Shown: one piece after another, positions 17,062 through 25,143 of the stretch
Layout of the letters: every line of letters starts with the position of its first letter
Position numbering within the stretch: position 1 is the stretch's first letter
NCBI GenBank assembly: GCA_009782955.1
Contig: WRIB01000021.1
Coordinates: 1 to 41,961, forward strand
Source: Treponema sp.
GTDB lineage: Bacteria > Spirochaetota > Spirochaetia > Treponematales > Breznakiellaceae
Length of the DNA stretch: 41,961 bases
Direction: 5' to 3'
Position numbers and translations under genes: made by a program
Notes under the pieces: model-generated
Told to the model about the DNA's origin: nothing
Databases searched by the model: none
The model's input: the letters and a program-made list of their open reading frames with translations, nothing else

Positions 17062-18042
17062 TTAATAATTCCATCGCTCCAGGAGCCGTTCTTTCAAAGC
17101 CAAATCGTAAACACCGGCCATTTCTGCGTATGGAATATTCCGGGGATAGTTAGCGATATTATTGGACTGGTTCACCATTATCGGTTCAGGACAGTATAGT
17201 TCCTTGTCATCTTTTACAAGTTTTGTCATGGCAAATTCAAAAACTTCCCTGACCACAGGCCGGGCATCCTTTCCTTTGATAATTCCAAAACCGGTAGTGA
17301 TACTGGGTGCACCCTCGGCAAAGAAGAGTAGTTCCAAAGATACGCCCCGCGTATTGATAGCGTTAATTGCAGTCAGTGTCATTCCCAAGCCTATAGCAAC
17401 CTCGCCCTGAATAAGCGCATTCACAGGACCGGAACCGGAAGTGGTAAATTGCAAAATATTTTCCGCAAGATTGTCAAAGTAAGCAAAGGCTGCATCTTCA
17501 CCCCATGCGTTGATCAAACTAATCAGAAACATATAACCGGTACCGGAAGTTTTAGGATTTGGCATGGAAATAAGTTCTTTGTATATGGGATTTAACAGAT
17601 CCTGATATGAAGCGGGAATAGGAAGCCCTAAACTTTCAAGTTTTGCCCGGCTAATTACAATGGCTCCGGACGATTTATCCCAGGGCAGAAAACGTTTGGA
17701 GGCCGGAACCAATTCGGGAAGGAATTCAGACAAATCATACGACGACAGATCGGCCAGAACATCCTGTAAACCTTCCAGATAACCGGTTTCCAGATTTAAA
17801 ATAATGTCGGCTTCGGTTTGTGTACCTTCGGCCTTGAGCTTTGCCGCATGGTTTCCGGTTGACAATACCTGCACAGTAATGTTGTAATTGGGAAATTTTT
17901 CCTTGAGCAATTCCTGCATATGCTCCGTACGGAAATCCTCGGTACTTGTGTAAATGATAACACTGGTATCATCCGCTTTTTTGCATGAAAGCGCAATTCC
18001 CATCAGAACCAGCGCTGCCGATAAATAGAAGAATTTTTTCAT
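17062..18042 (-). CDS. Substrate-binding lipoprotein of the ABC importer
   Basis: 326 residues. The N-terminus MKKFFYLSAALVLMGIALSC is a signal peptide with a relaxed spirochaetal lipobox and lipidated C20. The mature part is a type-II periplasmic binding protein of the iron/AEP (PhnS, AfuA-like) group: SVIIYTSTEDFRTEHMQELLKEKFPNYNITVQVLSTGNHAAKLKAEG. The frame is open to 18087, but the ATG at 18042 gives the proper signal peptide, has AAGGA upstream, and overlaps the stop of the transaminase by ATGA. The ligand is inferred from the neighbouring AEP transaminase; ferric iron is the main alternative. Confidence 0.85.
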   Translation of the reverse strand: MKKFFYLSAALVLMGIALSCKKADDTSVIIYTSTEDFRTEHMQELLKEKFPNYNITVQVLSTGNHAAKLKAEGTQTEADIILNLETGYLEGLQDVLADLSSYDLSEFLPELVPASKRFLPWDKSSGAIVISRAKLESLGLPIPASYQDLLNPIYKELISMPNPKTSGTGYMFLISLINAWGEDAAFAYFDNLAENILQFTTSGSGPVNALIQGEVAIGLGMTLTAINAINTRGVSLELLFFAEGAPSITTGFGIIKGKDARPVVREVFEFAMTKLVKDDKELYCPEPIMVNQSNNIANYPRNIPYAEMAGVYDLALKERLLERWNY

Positions 18043-19757
18043 GTTGTTTTCCTTAATTTGGTATTTTCGCAATATCCGATTGAACATAAATAATCTTCAA
18101 GTATATTTGCAAAGACCGCCATTTCTTCGGGCCGAATATCCCCGATATTGGCAATCCTGAATGTATTGGCATCGGAAAGTTTTCCCGGATAAATAGTAAA
18201 ACCTCCGGCGCGGGCAAAATCGTGCAGCGCATCAAACGAATAATCCGGAGTAGAAGGCTCAATTATTGCCGTAATGAGTTTTGACTGGGCTTCTTCGGGA
18301 ACCAGCATACACAGGCCGAGTTTCTTTACTGCCTTTACCAGTTCGTCCCAGCATGACAAATAACGTGTATAACGACTTTCGATTCCCTCAAGTTTTATTT
18401 CGATAATTGCCTGACGCAAGGCATACAGACTCTGTACCGGCGGGGTAAAGCGTGTCTGTCTGGTTTTTTTAAAATACGTATATTGATCCCAAAGATTCAG
18501 ATAATAGCTGCGCATGGGATAGGCGGCTGTCTTTTCCAGTGCTTCTCTGCGGCAAAATACAAAACCCACGCCGGCCATGCCCTGTATGTTTTTGTTTGAA
18601 GTTGATGCCATAAAGTCAAAACAATCACGATCCATATCAATGGGGATCGCCGCAAATGCGCTTACCGCATCAACGATGGTGGTAATGCCCTGTTCATGGC
18701 AAAAGCGGCAGAGTTCCGGTGCGGGGTTCAACAGTCCCGTGGTGGTTTCGTGATACACAATAGCAAAATGGGTAAAACACCCTTCAATGAGTTTTGTTTT
18801 AACAGCTTCGCTGTCCAGCAGCGCAAAACCGGAACTTTTGTATACTTCAAAATTAAGTTTGTATACTTCCGCAATTTTTGCAAAACGCATCCCATACGCA
18901 CCATTGTCAATAATGAGCAATTTTCCGTTATCCGGTACGCAGGAGGATATCATCACTTCATCAGCGGCAGTACCGGAACCTCCAAACAGAACTGTCTCTA
19001 CACAGCCGCTCCTGCCTGCCATTAAAGAAAGTTCAACGCATATCCATTCCATAATATCACCGAATTCCTGTTCACGGGGACAAATATCCGCGCAAACCTG
19101 GGCGTATTTAACACTGTCGCTGGTTGTTGCCGGTCCCGGATTAAGCAGTACCTCCCGCCGCACTTTCCGCAAATTATCGGCTTCTTTTATTTTGGGAAGC
19201 ACATCGTGTTCGACTGCTTCTCGATGCTCGTTGCTGTGTATCCTGTGCCAGTGCAGAATGCCGCTTTTATGCAGCACCGCACCGGCCGCTGCCCGCGACA
19301 ATGCGGCAATGTGTTCAGTAATATTTGCATCAGTCAGTTGCAATGCAGTATCAAGGTTTTTTTTACTCAGGCGGCAGAGACCGGCGGTTTCTCCTGCCGC
19401 GGATGCAATCTGTACATCGCTTTGTATCTCGTTGATCAAAACCGCAAGGGCGGTTGCTTCATACAGTACATCAGAGTACAGAACCAGCACATCGCTGTGC
19501 AGTGCATCTTTGAAAGCCGGCTGATCCTCTACAGGCGCCAGCCTTAGCCCTGTGTACTTTTTTACAAGTTTCCCGTACCAGTCCGTCCCTGTTTCGGCAA
19601 GAATAAAAATTTCTTCTATTCCGGCGGAAATAAGATTCCTTACCGAACGTTCGGCCAGCGGCAGGCCGTCTATCGGCAATGCCCCTTTGGGAATATTGTT
19701 ATTTTGGAAGGATATTTCCGGCCCTTCTTCCATTATTACTGCCTGACGGATCATCAT
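18039..19757 (-). CDS. Degenerate nucleotidyltransferase :: 2-aminoethylphosphonate transaminase
   Basis: 572 residues. Residues 203-572 are a PLP transaminase of the PhnW (2-aminoethylphosphonate:pyruvate) family: LLNPGPATTSDSVKYAQ, YHETTTGLLNP at about 335-345, D363 in IVDAVSAF and PLP lysine K389 in STSNKNIQG. Residues 1-200 align with the PntC/LicC nucleotidyltransferase fold (PKGALPIDGLPL, SVRNLISAGIEEIFI, LVLYSDVLY), but the nucleotide loop that should read AGxGSR is EEGPEIS, so G, G and R are lost. PntC-transaminase fusions are known from treponemes; here the fused domain looks inactive while an intact one is encoded last in the same operon. First gene of a five-gene operon. Confidence 0.88.
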   Translation of the reverse strand: MMIRQAVIMEEGPEISFQNNNIPKGALPIDGLPLAERSVRNLISAGIEEIFILAETGTDWYGKLVKKYTGLRLAPVEDQPAFKDALHSDVLVLYSDVLYEATALAVLINEIQSDVQIASAAGETAGLCRLSKKNLDTALQLTDANITEHIAALSRAAAGAVLHKSGILHWHRIHSNEHREAVEHDVLPKIKEADNLRKVRREVLLNPGPATTSDSVKYAQVCADICPREQEFGDIMEWICVELSLMAGRSGCVETVLFGGSGTAADEVMISSCVPDNGKLLIIDNGAYGMRFAKIAEVYKLNFEVYKSSGFALLDSEAVKTKLIEGCFTHFAIVYHETTTGLLNPAPELCRFCHEQGITTIVDAVSAFAAIPIDMDRDCFDFMASTSNKNIQGMAGVGFVFCRREALEKTAAYPMRSYYLNLWDQYTYFKKTRQTRFTPPVQSLYALRQAIIEIKLEGIESRYTRYLSCWDELVKAVKKLGLCMLVPEEAQSKLITAIIEPSTPDYSFDALHDFARAGGFTIYPGKLSDANTFRIANIGDIRPEEMAVFANILEDYLCSIGYCENTKLRKTT

Positions 19758-19910
19758 ATCCTCTGTCCGGTGTGCATGTTCATTTTCTTAAGTTTATGCC
19801 TATAATTTGAACATCGTCAATAGCGATGATAATAACAATAAAATATTAACAAGCCGAACCGCCCTTCTCCGGTAATGGAAGAATTCCATTTTCAATACTA
19901 TACTTAACAA
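19758..19910. promoter_or_regulatory. Divergent promoter region, phosphonate operon / trkA
   Basis: 153 bases between divergent starts. A TATACT box at 19899-19904 lies 6 bases before the trkA ATG (leaderless prediction). A second TATAAT is at 19801-19806. Small inverted repeats TGGAA/TTCCA (19876-19888) and CATCG/CGATG (19812-19828) could be operator sites. No clear minus-strand promoter consensus was found. Confidence 0.4.
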
Positions 19911-21437
19911 ATGCGTATAATTATTGTGGGAGCCGGACTGGTTGGAACCCAGGTGGCGCGTTTTTTAATAGAAGAAAAACATGATATTGCCATAATCGAA
20001 TCAAACGAAGAACGGGCCCGTCATGTCTCAAACCGGCTGGACTGTATGGTTCTTCATGACGAAGGGAATTCAATCGTAGCCCTGGAAGAAGCAGGAATTG
20101 CCAAAGCCGATGCCCTTATCTGTGTTACCGATTCGGACGAGGTAAACATGATCATTTGCGGTCTGGCTGCCCGGCATACAAAGTTGCTGAAAATTGCCCG
20201 TGTAAGAAACGATGAATATGTCAGGCGGAATTTTCAATATCAGATGGAAATGAAAGACTCCTCTCCCATGGGCATAGATTTTTTCATCCATCCCGATGTA
20301 GAAGCTGCCCGTTCCGCACTGGACGCCATTGAACACGGAGCTGTGGGCAATATTCTTTCTTTTGCAGATACTCCTTTTGAAATTGGAACTATGGATATAG
20401 CTCCCGGATCTTCTTTTGACGGGCTTCTCCTTAAAGATCTGAATTCGATAATAGAAGGAGACAGTCTTATCATTTTAATTGAACGGAAAGGAGAAAGCAT
20501 ACTCCCCATGGGATCAACAGAGCTGTGCTCAGGTGATCGAATATATTTCCTGTCAAAAGAAAAAGAACTCAACGAAGGCTTTAAACATTCCGGTTACGCG
20601 GAAAAACCAATCCGCAAAATCGGTATCGTCGGGGGGAAAAGACTTGGGTCTTTGATTGCAATGGGGCTTTTAAGCAAACAAAGACGAAAAGCAAACGAAG
20701 CAAGGGATGTTGATGAAAACGGAGAAATTATTACAGGAAAAAGAAAAAAATCAAAAGGTATTTTATCTTTTTTAAAAACCCTGGTTCCAAGAAGCCTGCG
20801 AAGAGTAATAATCATAGAAGAAGACAAAGGCATATGCAAAGAACTGGCCGGCCGTTTTCCCGATGCGTTGATCCTTAACGAAGATATTTCCGATGAAACT
20901 TTTATAGCTGAAGAAAAAATAGATGATTTGGATCTGATTGTTACTGCTACAGATCATCAGGAATTGAATATCATTACCGCAGTGTATCTGAAATCACGGG
21001 GAGTGTCCCGGGCTATAGCAATGGTAGACAGCAAAGGATATGCAACCATTGCAAAGCAGCTTGGAGTAGATGTAGTTATCCCCATCAAGACTGTTGTGGT
21101 GGATTCAATTTTATCCAAACTGATTGGCGGCGGCATTAAAGGAGTTCACAGTCTGGGAGAAGGCAATGTAGACATTATTGAAGTCGAAATTGTTCCCGGC
21201 TGCAAAGCGGAAGGACAATCCCTTAAAGACTTCAGTTTACCGGAAGGGGCGCTTGTGATGCTGGTAAACCGGAAAACCGAAGAAGACTTTATTCCCCACG
21301 GAGATTATGTATATACCGCAGGCCACCGGCTTTTCCTGATTGCCCAAAACGGAACGGAAAAGGAAATTGAAACCATATTCGGTACTGAGCTTAAACCCGG
21401 TACGCGGGATGAAAATAAAGCCGGAGAAAAATCTTGA
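19911..21437 (+). CDS. trkA: Trk potassium uptake regulatory subunit TrkA
   Basis: 508 residues, peripheral cytoplasmic NAD(H)/nucleotide-binding ring that gates the TrkH channel. Two RCK repeats: the first begins MRIIIVGAGLVGTQVARFL (GxGxxG), with TrkA-C near 135-220; the second begins KIGIVGGKRLGSLIA near 240, with a TrkA-C in the last ~85 residues. Longer than usual (about 450), owing to a charged insertion of about 40 residues (RRKANEARDVDENGEIITGKRKKSKG) in the second RCK. It overlaps trkH by 4 bases (TTGA), so the two subunits are translationally coupled. Confidence 0.94.
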   Translation: MRIIIVGAGLVGTQVARFLIEEKHDIAIIESNEERARHVSNRLDCMVLHDEGNSIVALEEAGIAKADALICVTDSDEVNMIICGLAARHTKLLKIARVRNDEYVRRNFQYQMEMKDSSPMGIDFFIHPDVEAARSALDAIEHGAVGNILSFADTPFEIGTMDIAPGSSFDGLLLKDLNSIIEGDSLIILIERKGESILPMGSTELCSGDRIYFLSKEKELNEGFKHSGYAEKPIRKIGIVGGKRLGSLIAMGLLSKQRRKANEARDVDENGEIITGKRKKSKGILSFLKTLVPRSLRRVIIIEEDKGICKELAGRFPDALILNEDISDETFIAEEKIDDLDLIVTATDHQELNIITAVYLKSRGVSRAIAMVDSKGYATIAKQLGVDVVIPIKTVVVDSILSKLIGGGIKGVHSLGEGNVDIIEVEIVPGCKAEGQSLKDFSLPEGALVMLVNRKTEEDFIPHGDYVYTAGHRLFLIAQNGTEKEIETIFGTELKPGTRDENKAGEKS

Positions 21438-22852
21438 AAAAAAGAGCTGTTATTCGCCTGCTTTTTTTATTGATCCTGTTTTATGCCATGACAATGATCT
21501 TTCCTCTGGGAATTGCCCTTTATCATTCGGAAACAGCAATGATCTGGTCTTTTTATCTTACCATAGCAATTGCTGCAGGAATTGCTTTTCCCGTACTCCT
21601 TGCAACCAGAAAAATCATTATCAGCTTTTCCACCAGAGACGGCTTTATGCTGGTATTTCTGGCCTGGACAGCAGCCTGTTTAGTCGGCGCACTGCCTTAC
21701 TATATTTCCCGTTCAATACCCAGTTTTACCGATGCAGTATTTGAAAGCGTTTCGGGCTTTACCACTACGGGAACTTCGGTAATCAGCAATCTGGAAACAC
21801 TTCCGCTGTCGTTAATTTTCTGGCGGGCTGAAACCCAATGGCTTGGCGGTATGGGTATGGTAGTTCTTACCGTTGCACTGATTCCGTTTCTTGGCGTTGG
21901 AGGCTTCCAGCTCTTAAAAGCGGAAATTCCAGGCCCCGACAAGGAACGTATTACCCCGAAGATAACAGAAACCGCAAAGATACTCTGGATTATCTACATC
22001 AGTTTAACCGCCCTTGAAACAGCGCTTTTTTGTATTGCAGGCATGGATCTGTTCGATGCGGTCGTACATGCCTTTTCCACTATGGCTACCGGAGGTTATA
22101 GTTCACGCAACGAAGGACTTGCCTCCTGGAATTCACCTGCGATCATGTGGATCGCTACGATTTTTATGATCATTGCAGGTTTTAATTTTACCTTGCTTTT
22201 CCGTCTTATTCAGCGAAAATGGAAAGATGTCTGGAATTCAAGCGAAGCACGTACCTATTTTGCGATCATTCTGATCTCGGCTGCTATAGGCGCAGTTTCT
22301 TCCGGCAGCATAACAAACTCTTTTTTCTACACTGCAAGTGTACTTACCACCACTGGTCTGACTGCAGGCGGTCAGGCCATGTTAACTCCCCTTGCAAGAG
22401 CAGTGTTGTTCAGCCTGATGTTTATCGGAGGCTGTTCGGGATCAACAGCCGGCGGTATTAAAGTAATACGCCATGTGGTTCTTTTTAAACAAACCGGCAA
22501 CGAACTAAAAAAAATCCTGTATCCGCGCGGAGTTTTTACTGTACGGCTTAACAACAAAGTTGGCCGGAAAGATGTAGTTTACGGCGTTGCAGGCTTTATC
22601 TTTCTGTACTTTGCGCTTGTTGGAATTGCTGCTCTTGTAATTGCCAGTTCAGGGTTAAGCCACACTGTTTCTTTTTCCATAGCCCTTACCACCCTTGGAA
22701 ACATTGGCCTTGATCCTGCTGTTCTGGAACCATATACTGTTTTTGGCAGCCTTCCGGGTTATGTAAAATGGACGCTGTCGTTTATAATGATCGCCGGACG
22801 TCTGGAACTGTGGACAGCCTTTGTGTTTTTTTCCAGAGAATATTGGAGGTGA
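21434..22852 (+). CDS. trkH: Trk potassium uptake channel subunit TrkH
   Basis: 472 residues, inner-membrane K+ channel-like protein with four M1-P-M2 repeats. Pore loops visible: TTGTSV (first), ATGGYS (second), TTGLTAG (third) and TLGNIGLD (fourth), each with the selectivity glycine. TTG start, chosen because the open frame begins MKKRAVIRLLF and the start overlaps the trkA stop. Length is normal. It works with TrkA made from the same message. Confidence 0.93.
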   Translation: MKKRAVIRLLFLLILFYAMTMIFPLGIALYHSETAMIWSFYLTIAIAAGIAFPVLLATRKIIISFSTRDGFMLVFLAWTAACLVGALPYYISRSIPSFTDAVFESVSGFTTTGTSVISNLETLPLSLIFWRAETQWLGGMGMVVLTVALIPFLGVGGFQLLKAEIPGPDKERITPKITETAKILWIIYISLTALETALFCIAGMDLFDAVVHAFSTMATGGYSSRNEGLASWNSPAIMWIATIFMIIAGFNFTLLFRLIQRKWKDVWNSSEARTYFAIILISAAIGAVSSGSITNSFFYTASVLTTTGLTAGGQAMLTPLARAVLFSLMFIGGCSGSTAGGIKVIRHVVLFKQTGNELKKILYPRGVFTVRLNNKVGRKDVVYGVAGFIFLYFALVGIAALVIASSGLSHTVSFSIALTTLGNIGLDPAVLEPYTVFGSLPGYVKWTLSFIMIAGRLELWTAFVFFSREYWR

Positions 22853-22865
22853 CGTCCTTGTCAAT

Positions 22866-22886
22866 CTAAAATGCTTCGCATTTTAG
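22866..22886 (+). terminator. Candidate terminator hairpin after trkH
   Basis: CTAAAATGC (22866-22874) and GCATTTTAG (22878-22886) form a 9-bp stem with a 3-base loop, followed by a moderately T-rich stretch. It starts 13 bases after the trkH stop. Confidence 0.5.
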
Positions 22887-22898
22887 TCATTTGTTGTG

Positions 22899-22918
22899 GG
22901 CCGCCGTCCATGGCGGCC
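22899..22918 (+). promoter_or_regulatory. GC-rich hairpin just before the M24-like gene
   Basis: GGCCGCC (22899-22905) pairs with GGCGGCC (22912-22918), loop GTCCAT. It ends 2 bases before the GGAGG (22921-22925) of the next gene, so it could influence ribosome access. Confidence 0.45.
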
Positions 22919-22932
22919 TTGGAGGCTGTTCC

Positions 22933-24327
22933 ATGAATATAAAAGAAATTACCGTTCCGCCATTCCCTTCAGAAAAAATTCATCAATCAATTGTCAGTGT
23001 AGCGAACGCAGAAACCTACAAAAAACGAATTGCCGATGCCCTGGAATCAGCGGAGTCGCGATACAATACTACTCATCTGGTTGTGTACGGGGACAGGGAG
23101 CATTTTGCAAACATCCATTATTTTACCGGGTACGATCCTCGTTTTGAAGAAGCCTTACTCATTCTTTCCCGTGAACAGGAACCGGTTATTCTTGTGGGCA
23201 ATGAGGGCTGGAGTTATTCAGAGATCATTCCCTACCCCGTAAAAAAGGTTCTATTCCAAAGTTTGAGCCTTGCCGGGCAGCCCAGAGAATCAAATCGAAC
23301 CGTGCTGAGAAAAACAATTGAACAGGCAGGGATAGGTAAAAACAGCGTTACCGGTGTTATCGGGGTAAAGTACTATGTCACAGAAGAGGCCGAAGATTTT
23401 GAACATACCATTGATATTCCCCACTTTATCGTAAAAGCTCTGGAAGCCACTGACTGTTCAATCGTGAATGTTACAGACATTATGATACATCCCGGATACG
23501 GGCTGCGAACCTGTCTGGACATTGACGAAATGGCGGTTCTGGAACTTGCGGGAACAAAAACTTCCCGAAGTGTTTATAATGTCATGACTCATCTAAAGCC
23601 GGGCATAAGCGAAGTTGAAGCATCGGCTTATCTGGAAACAGACGGGAACCCCCTGGTGGCGCATCCCAACCTGAATTTTACCCCGGAAGGTGCAAGGCGC
23701 GGGCTTGATAGCCCGGGAAATCACAGGCTTTGTTACGGCAGTGTTTTTAACATTGGTTTTGGATACCGTTCTTCCATGGTTGCCAGAACCGCCCTCTATG
23801 CACGGAACGCCGGAGATATTCCTGCAGAATGGGCCGATATTATGGAAAAAATCTATATACCTTATTTTCGTGTAATTGTTCAATGGTACGAAAGTATACG
23901 AATCGGCGTAACCGGAAAATCTATCCTTGCAGGTATCCGGGAAAAGGTTCCCGAATACGACAGTCTGGGAGTGGGTCTTAATCCCGGGCATCTTATCCAT
24001 AATGATGAATGGACATCCAGTATATTCACCAACTCAGGAGAATATTCTGTTAAGAACGGGATGGCAATACAATGTGATATAATCGCCTGTCCCGAAAAAT
24101 ACCCCGGTGTTCATATAGAAGACGGGCTTATTATGGCCAATGCCGAAACCCAACGCCTGTTTGGAGAAAAATATCCCGACAACTGGAAACGCATCCAGGC
24201 ACGCAGAAAATTAATGAAGGAACATCTTAACATTCAGATCAGCGACGAAATTCTTCCCCTTTCCGACCTGCAGGGCTGTCTTTCTCCGTGGACGGTTGAC
24301 CCGCATTCTGTTCTGGGTGTCCGCTGA
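22933..24327 (+). CDS. M24-family (Xaa-Pro peptidase fold) protein lacking metal ligands
   Basis: 464 residues. An N-terminal creatinase-type domain (about 1-180: THLVVYGDREHFANIHYFTGYDPRFEEALLIL) is followed by a pita-bread domain. The five M24 metal ligands are mostly gone: the usual D in IDxG is N (VFNIGFGYR), SDITRT is SMVART, GHGIG is GVGLN, and the first Glu is D in IQCDII; only the last Glu (GVHIEDG) remains. So it is probably a metal-independent hydrolase like creatinase, or a non-enzymatic protein. The frame opens at 22891, but the ATG at 22933 with GGAGG 7 bases upstream is preferred. Neighbours do not suggest a substrate. Confidence 0.75.
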   Translation: MNIKEITVPPFPSEKIHQSIVSVANAETYKKRIADALESAESRYNTTHLVVYGDREHFANIHYFTGYDPRFEEALLILSREQEPVILVGNEGWSYSEIIPYPVKKVLFQSLSLAGQPRESNRTVLRKTIEQAGIGKNSVTGVIGVKYYVTEEAEDFEHTIDIPHFIVKALEATDCSIVNVTDIMIHPGYGLRTCLDIDEMAVLELAGTKTSRSVYNVMTHLKPGISEVEASAYLETDGNPLVAHPNLNFTPEGARRGLDSPGNHRLCYGSVFNIGFGYRSSMVARTALYARNAGDIPAEWADIMEKIYIPYFRVIVQWYESIRIGVTGKSILAGIREKVPEYDSLGVGLNPGHLIHNDEWTSSIFTNSGEYSVKNGMAIQCDIIACPEKYPGVHIEDGLIMANAETQRLFGEKYPDNWKRIQARRKLMKEHLNIQISDEILPLSDLQGCLSPWTVDPHSVLGVR

Positions 24328-24342
24328 CAGATGACAGACAGA

Positions 24343-24372
24343 TTGCAATTTATATGCATTGTATAGTATACT
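24343..24372 (+). promoter_or_regulatory. Promoter for the TPR/glycosyltransferase pair
   Basis: TTGCAA (24343-24348), 18-base spacer, TATACT (24367-24372). The transcript would start near 24379, only about 9 bases before the ATG, with no Shine-Dalgarno. Confidence 0.5.
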
Positions 24373-24387
24373 TAATTCCTGATATTT

Positions 24388-25143
24388 ATGAAACGGATTA
24401 TAACAACCTTGGCTGTACTTGTTACCGGTCTTTCGTTATACGGGCAAATTCCATCCTGGCTTGTAACATACCGTGACGCTGTTTACGGTCAGAATTTGTC
24501 CATTACCGAAGCAGAGCGGTTGTTCCAGGAAGCGGACAGGCGGGCTAATGAAAGCCTGAACGGCTCTGCTCTTTATGTCATACTTTCCCGCTGCGAATAC
24601 CTTTTGGGCAGGGTTTATCAGGACCATGGCCGGAACAATGAAGCTGCAGCTCATTATGAAAAAGGCATAAGCCTGGCGGAACGGGCTTTGTCAGAAGGCG
24701 CCGGAGCGGCCGCTGCTGTCAGAGCCGAAGCCCACGAAATGATAGCGTCTAACATCGGCCAGCTTTGTATGATAAAGTCCAGAGCCTGGGTAATGGCAAA
24801 TGGCCTTAAAGTGGAAGACAATGCCAAAAAAGCTCGTCAGTTGAACAGCCGGAATGCCGGATCGCTTTACCTGCTTGCTTCCCGCTGGGCCTTCGGTCCC
24901 GGTGCATTCGGCGACCCGAAAAGGGGAATAAGGGAACTGGAAGCTATACTGAATGGACAGGCAGATTTACAAAAAGATACATTCTTTAATGTTTATTCCG
25001 CTCTGGGTTATGCCTGTTTACGCCTGAACAGGTACCAGGAAGCATTGGACTGGGTTCAAAAATCACTTACTCTTTATCCAACAAACAAATTTGCCCTTGA
25101 TTTACAATCCCAAATTCAAGAGAAGCTTCGGACAGCAAAATGA
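24388..25143 (+). CDS. Exported TPR-repeat protein
   Basis: 251 residues. Residues 1-20 (MKRIITTLAVLVTGLSLYGQ) form a Sec signal peptide without a lipobox, so it is probably periplasmic. The mature part is helical with TPR-like repeats: LLGRVYQDHGRNNEAAAHYEKGISLAERAL near 70-105 and YSALGYACLRLNRYQEALDWVQKSLTLYPTNKFA near the C-terminus. TPRs mediate protein contacts. The stop overlaps the next start by ATGA, so it is made together with the glycosyltransferase::acyltransferase and may help at the membrane in envelope lipid or glycan work (inference). No assigned function. Confidence 0.72.
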   Translation: MKRIITTLAVLVTGLSLYGQIPSWLVTYRDAVYGQNLSITEAERLFQEADRRANESLNGSALYVILSRCEYLLGRVYQDHGRNNEAAAHYEKGISLAERALSEGAGAAAAVRAEAHEMIASNIGQLCMIKSRAWVMANGLKVEDNAKKARQLNSRNAGSLYLLASRWAFGPGAFGDPKRGIRELEAILNGQADLQKDTFFNVYSALGYACLRLNRYQEALDWVQKSLTLYPTNKFALDLQSQIQEKLRTAK

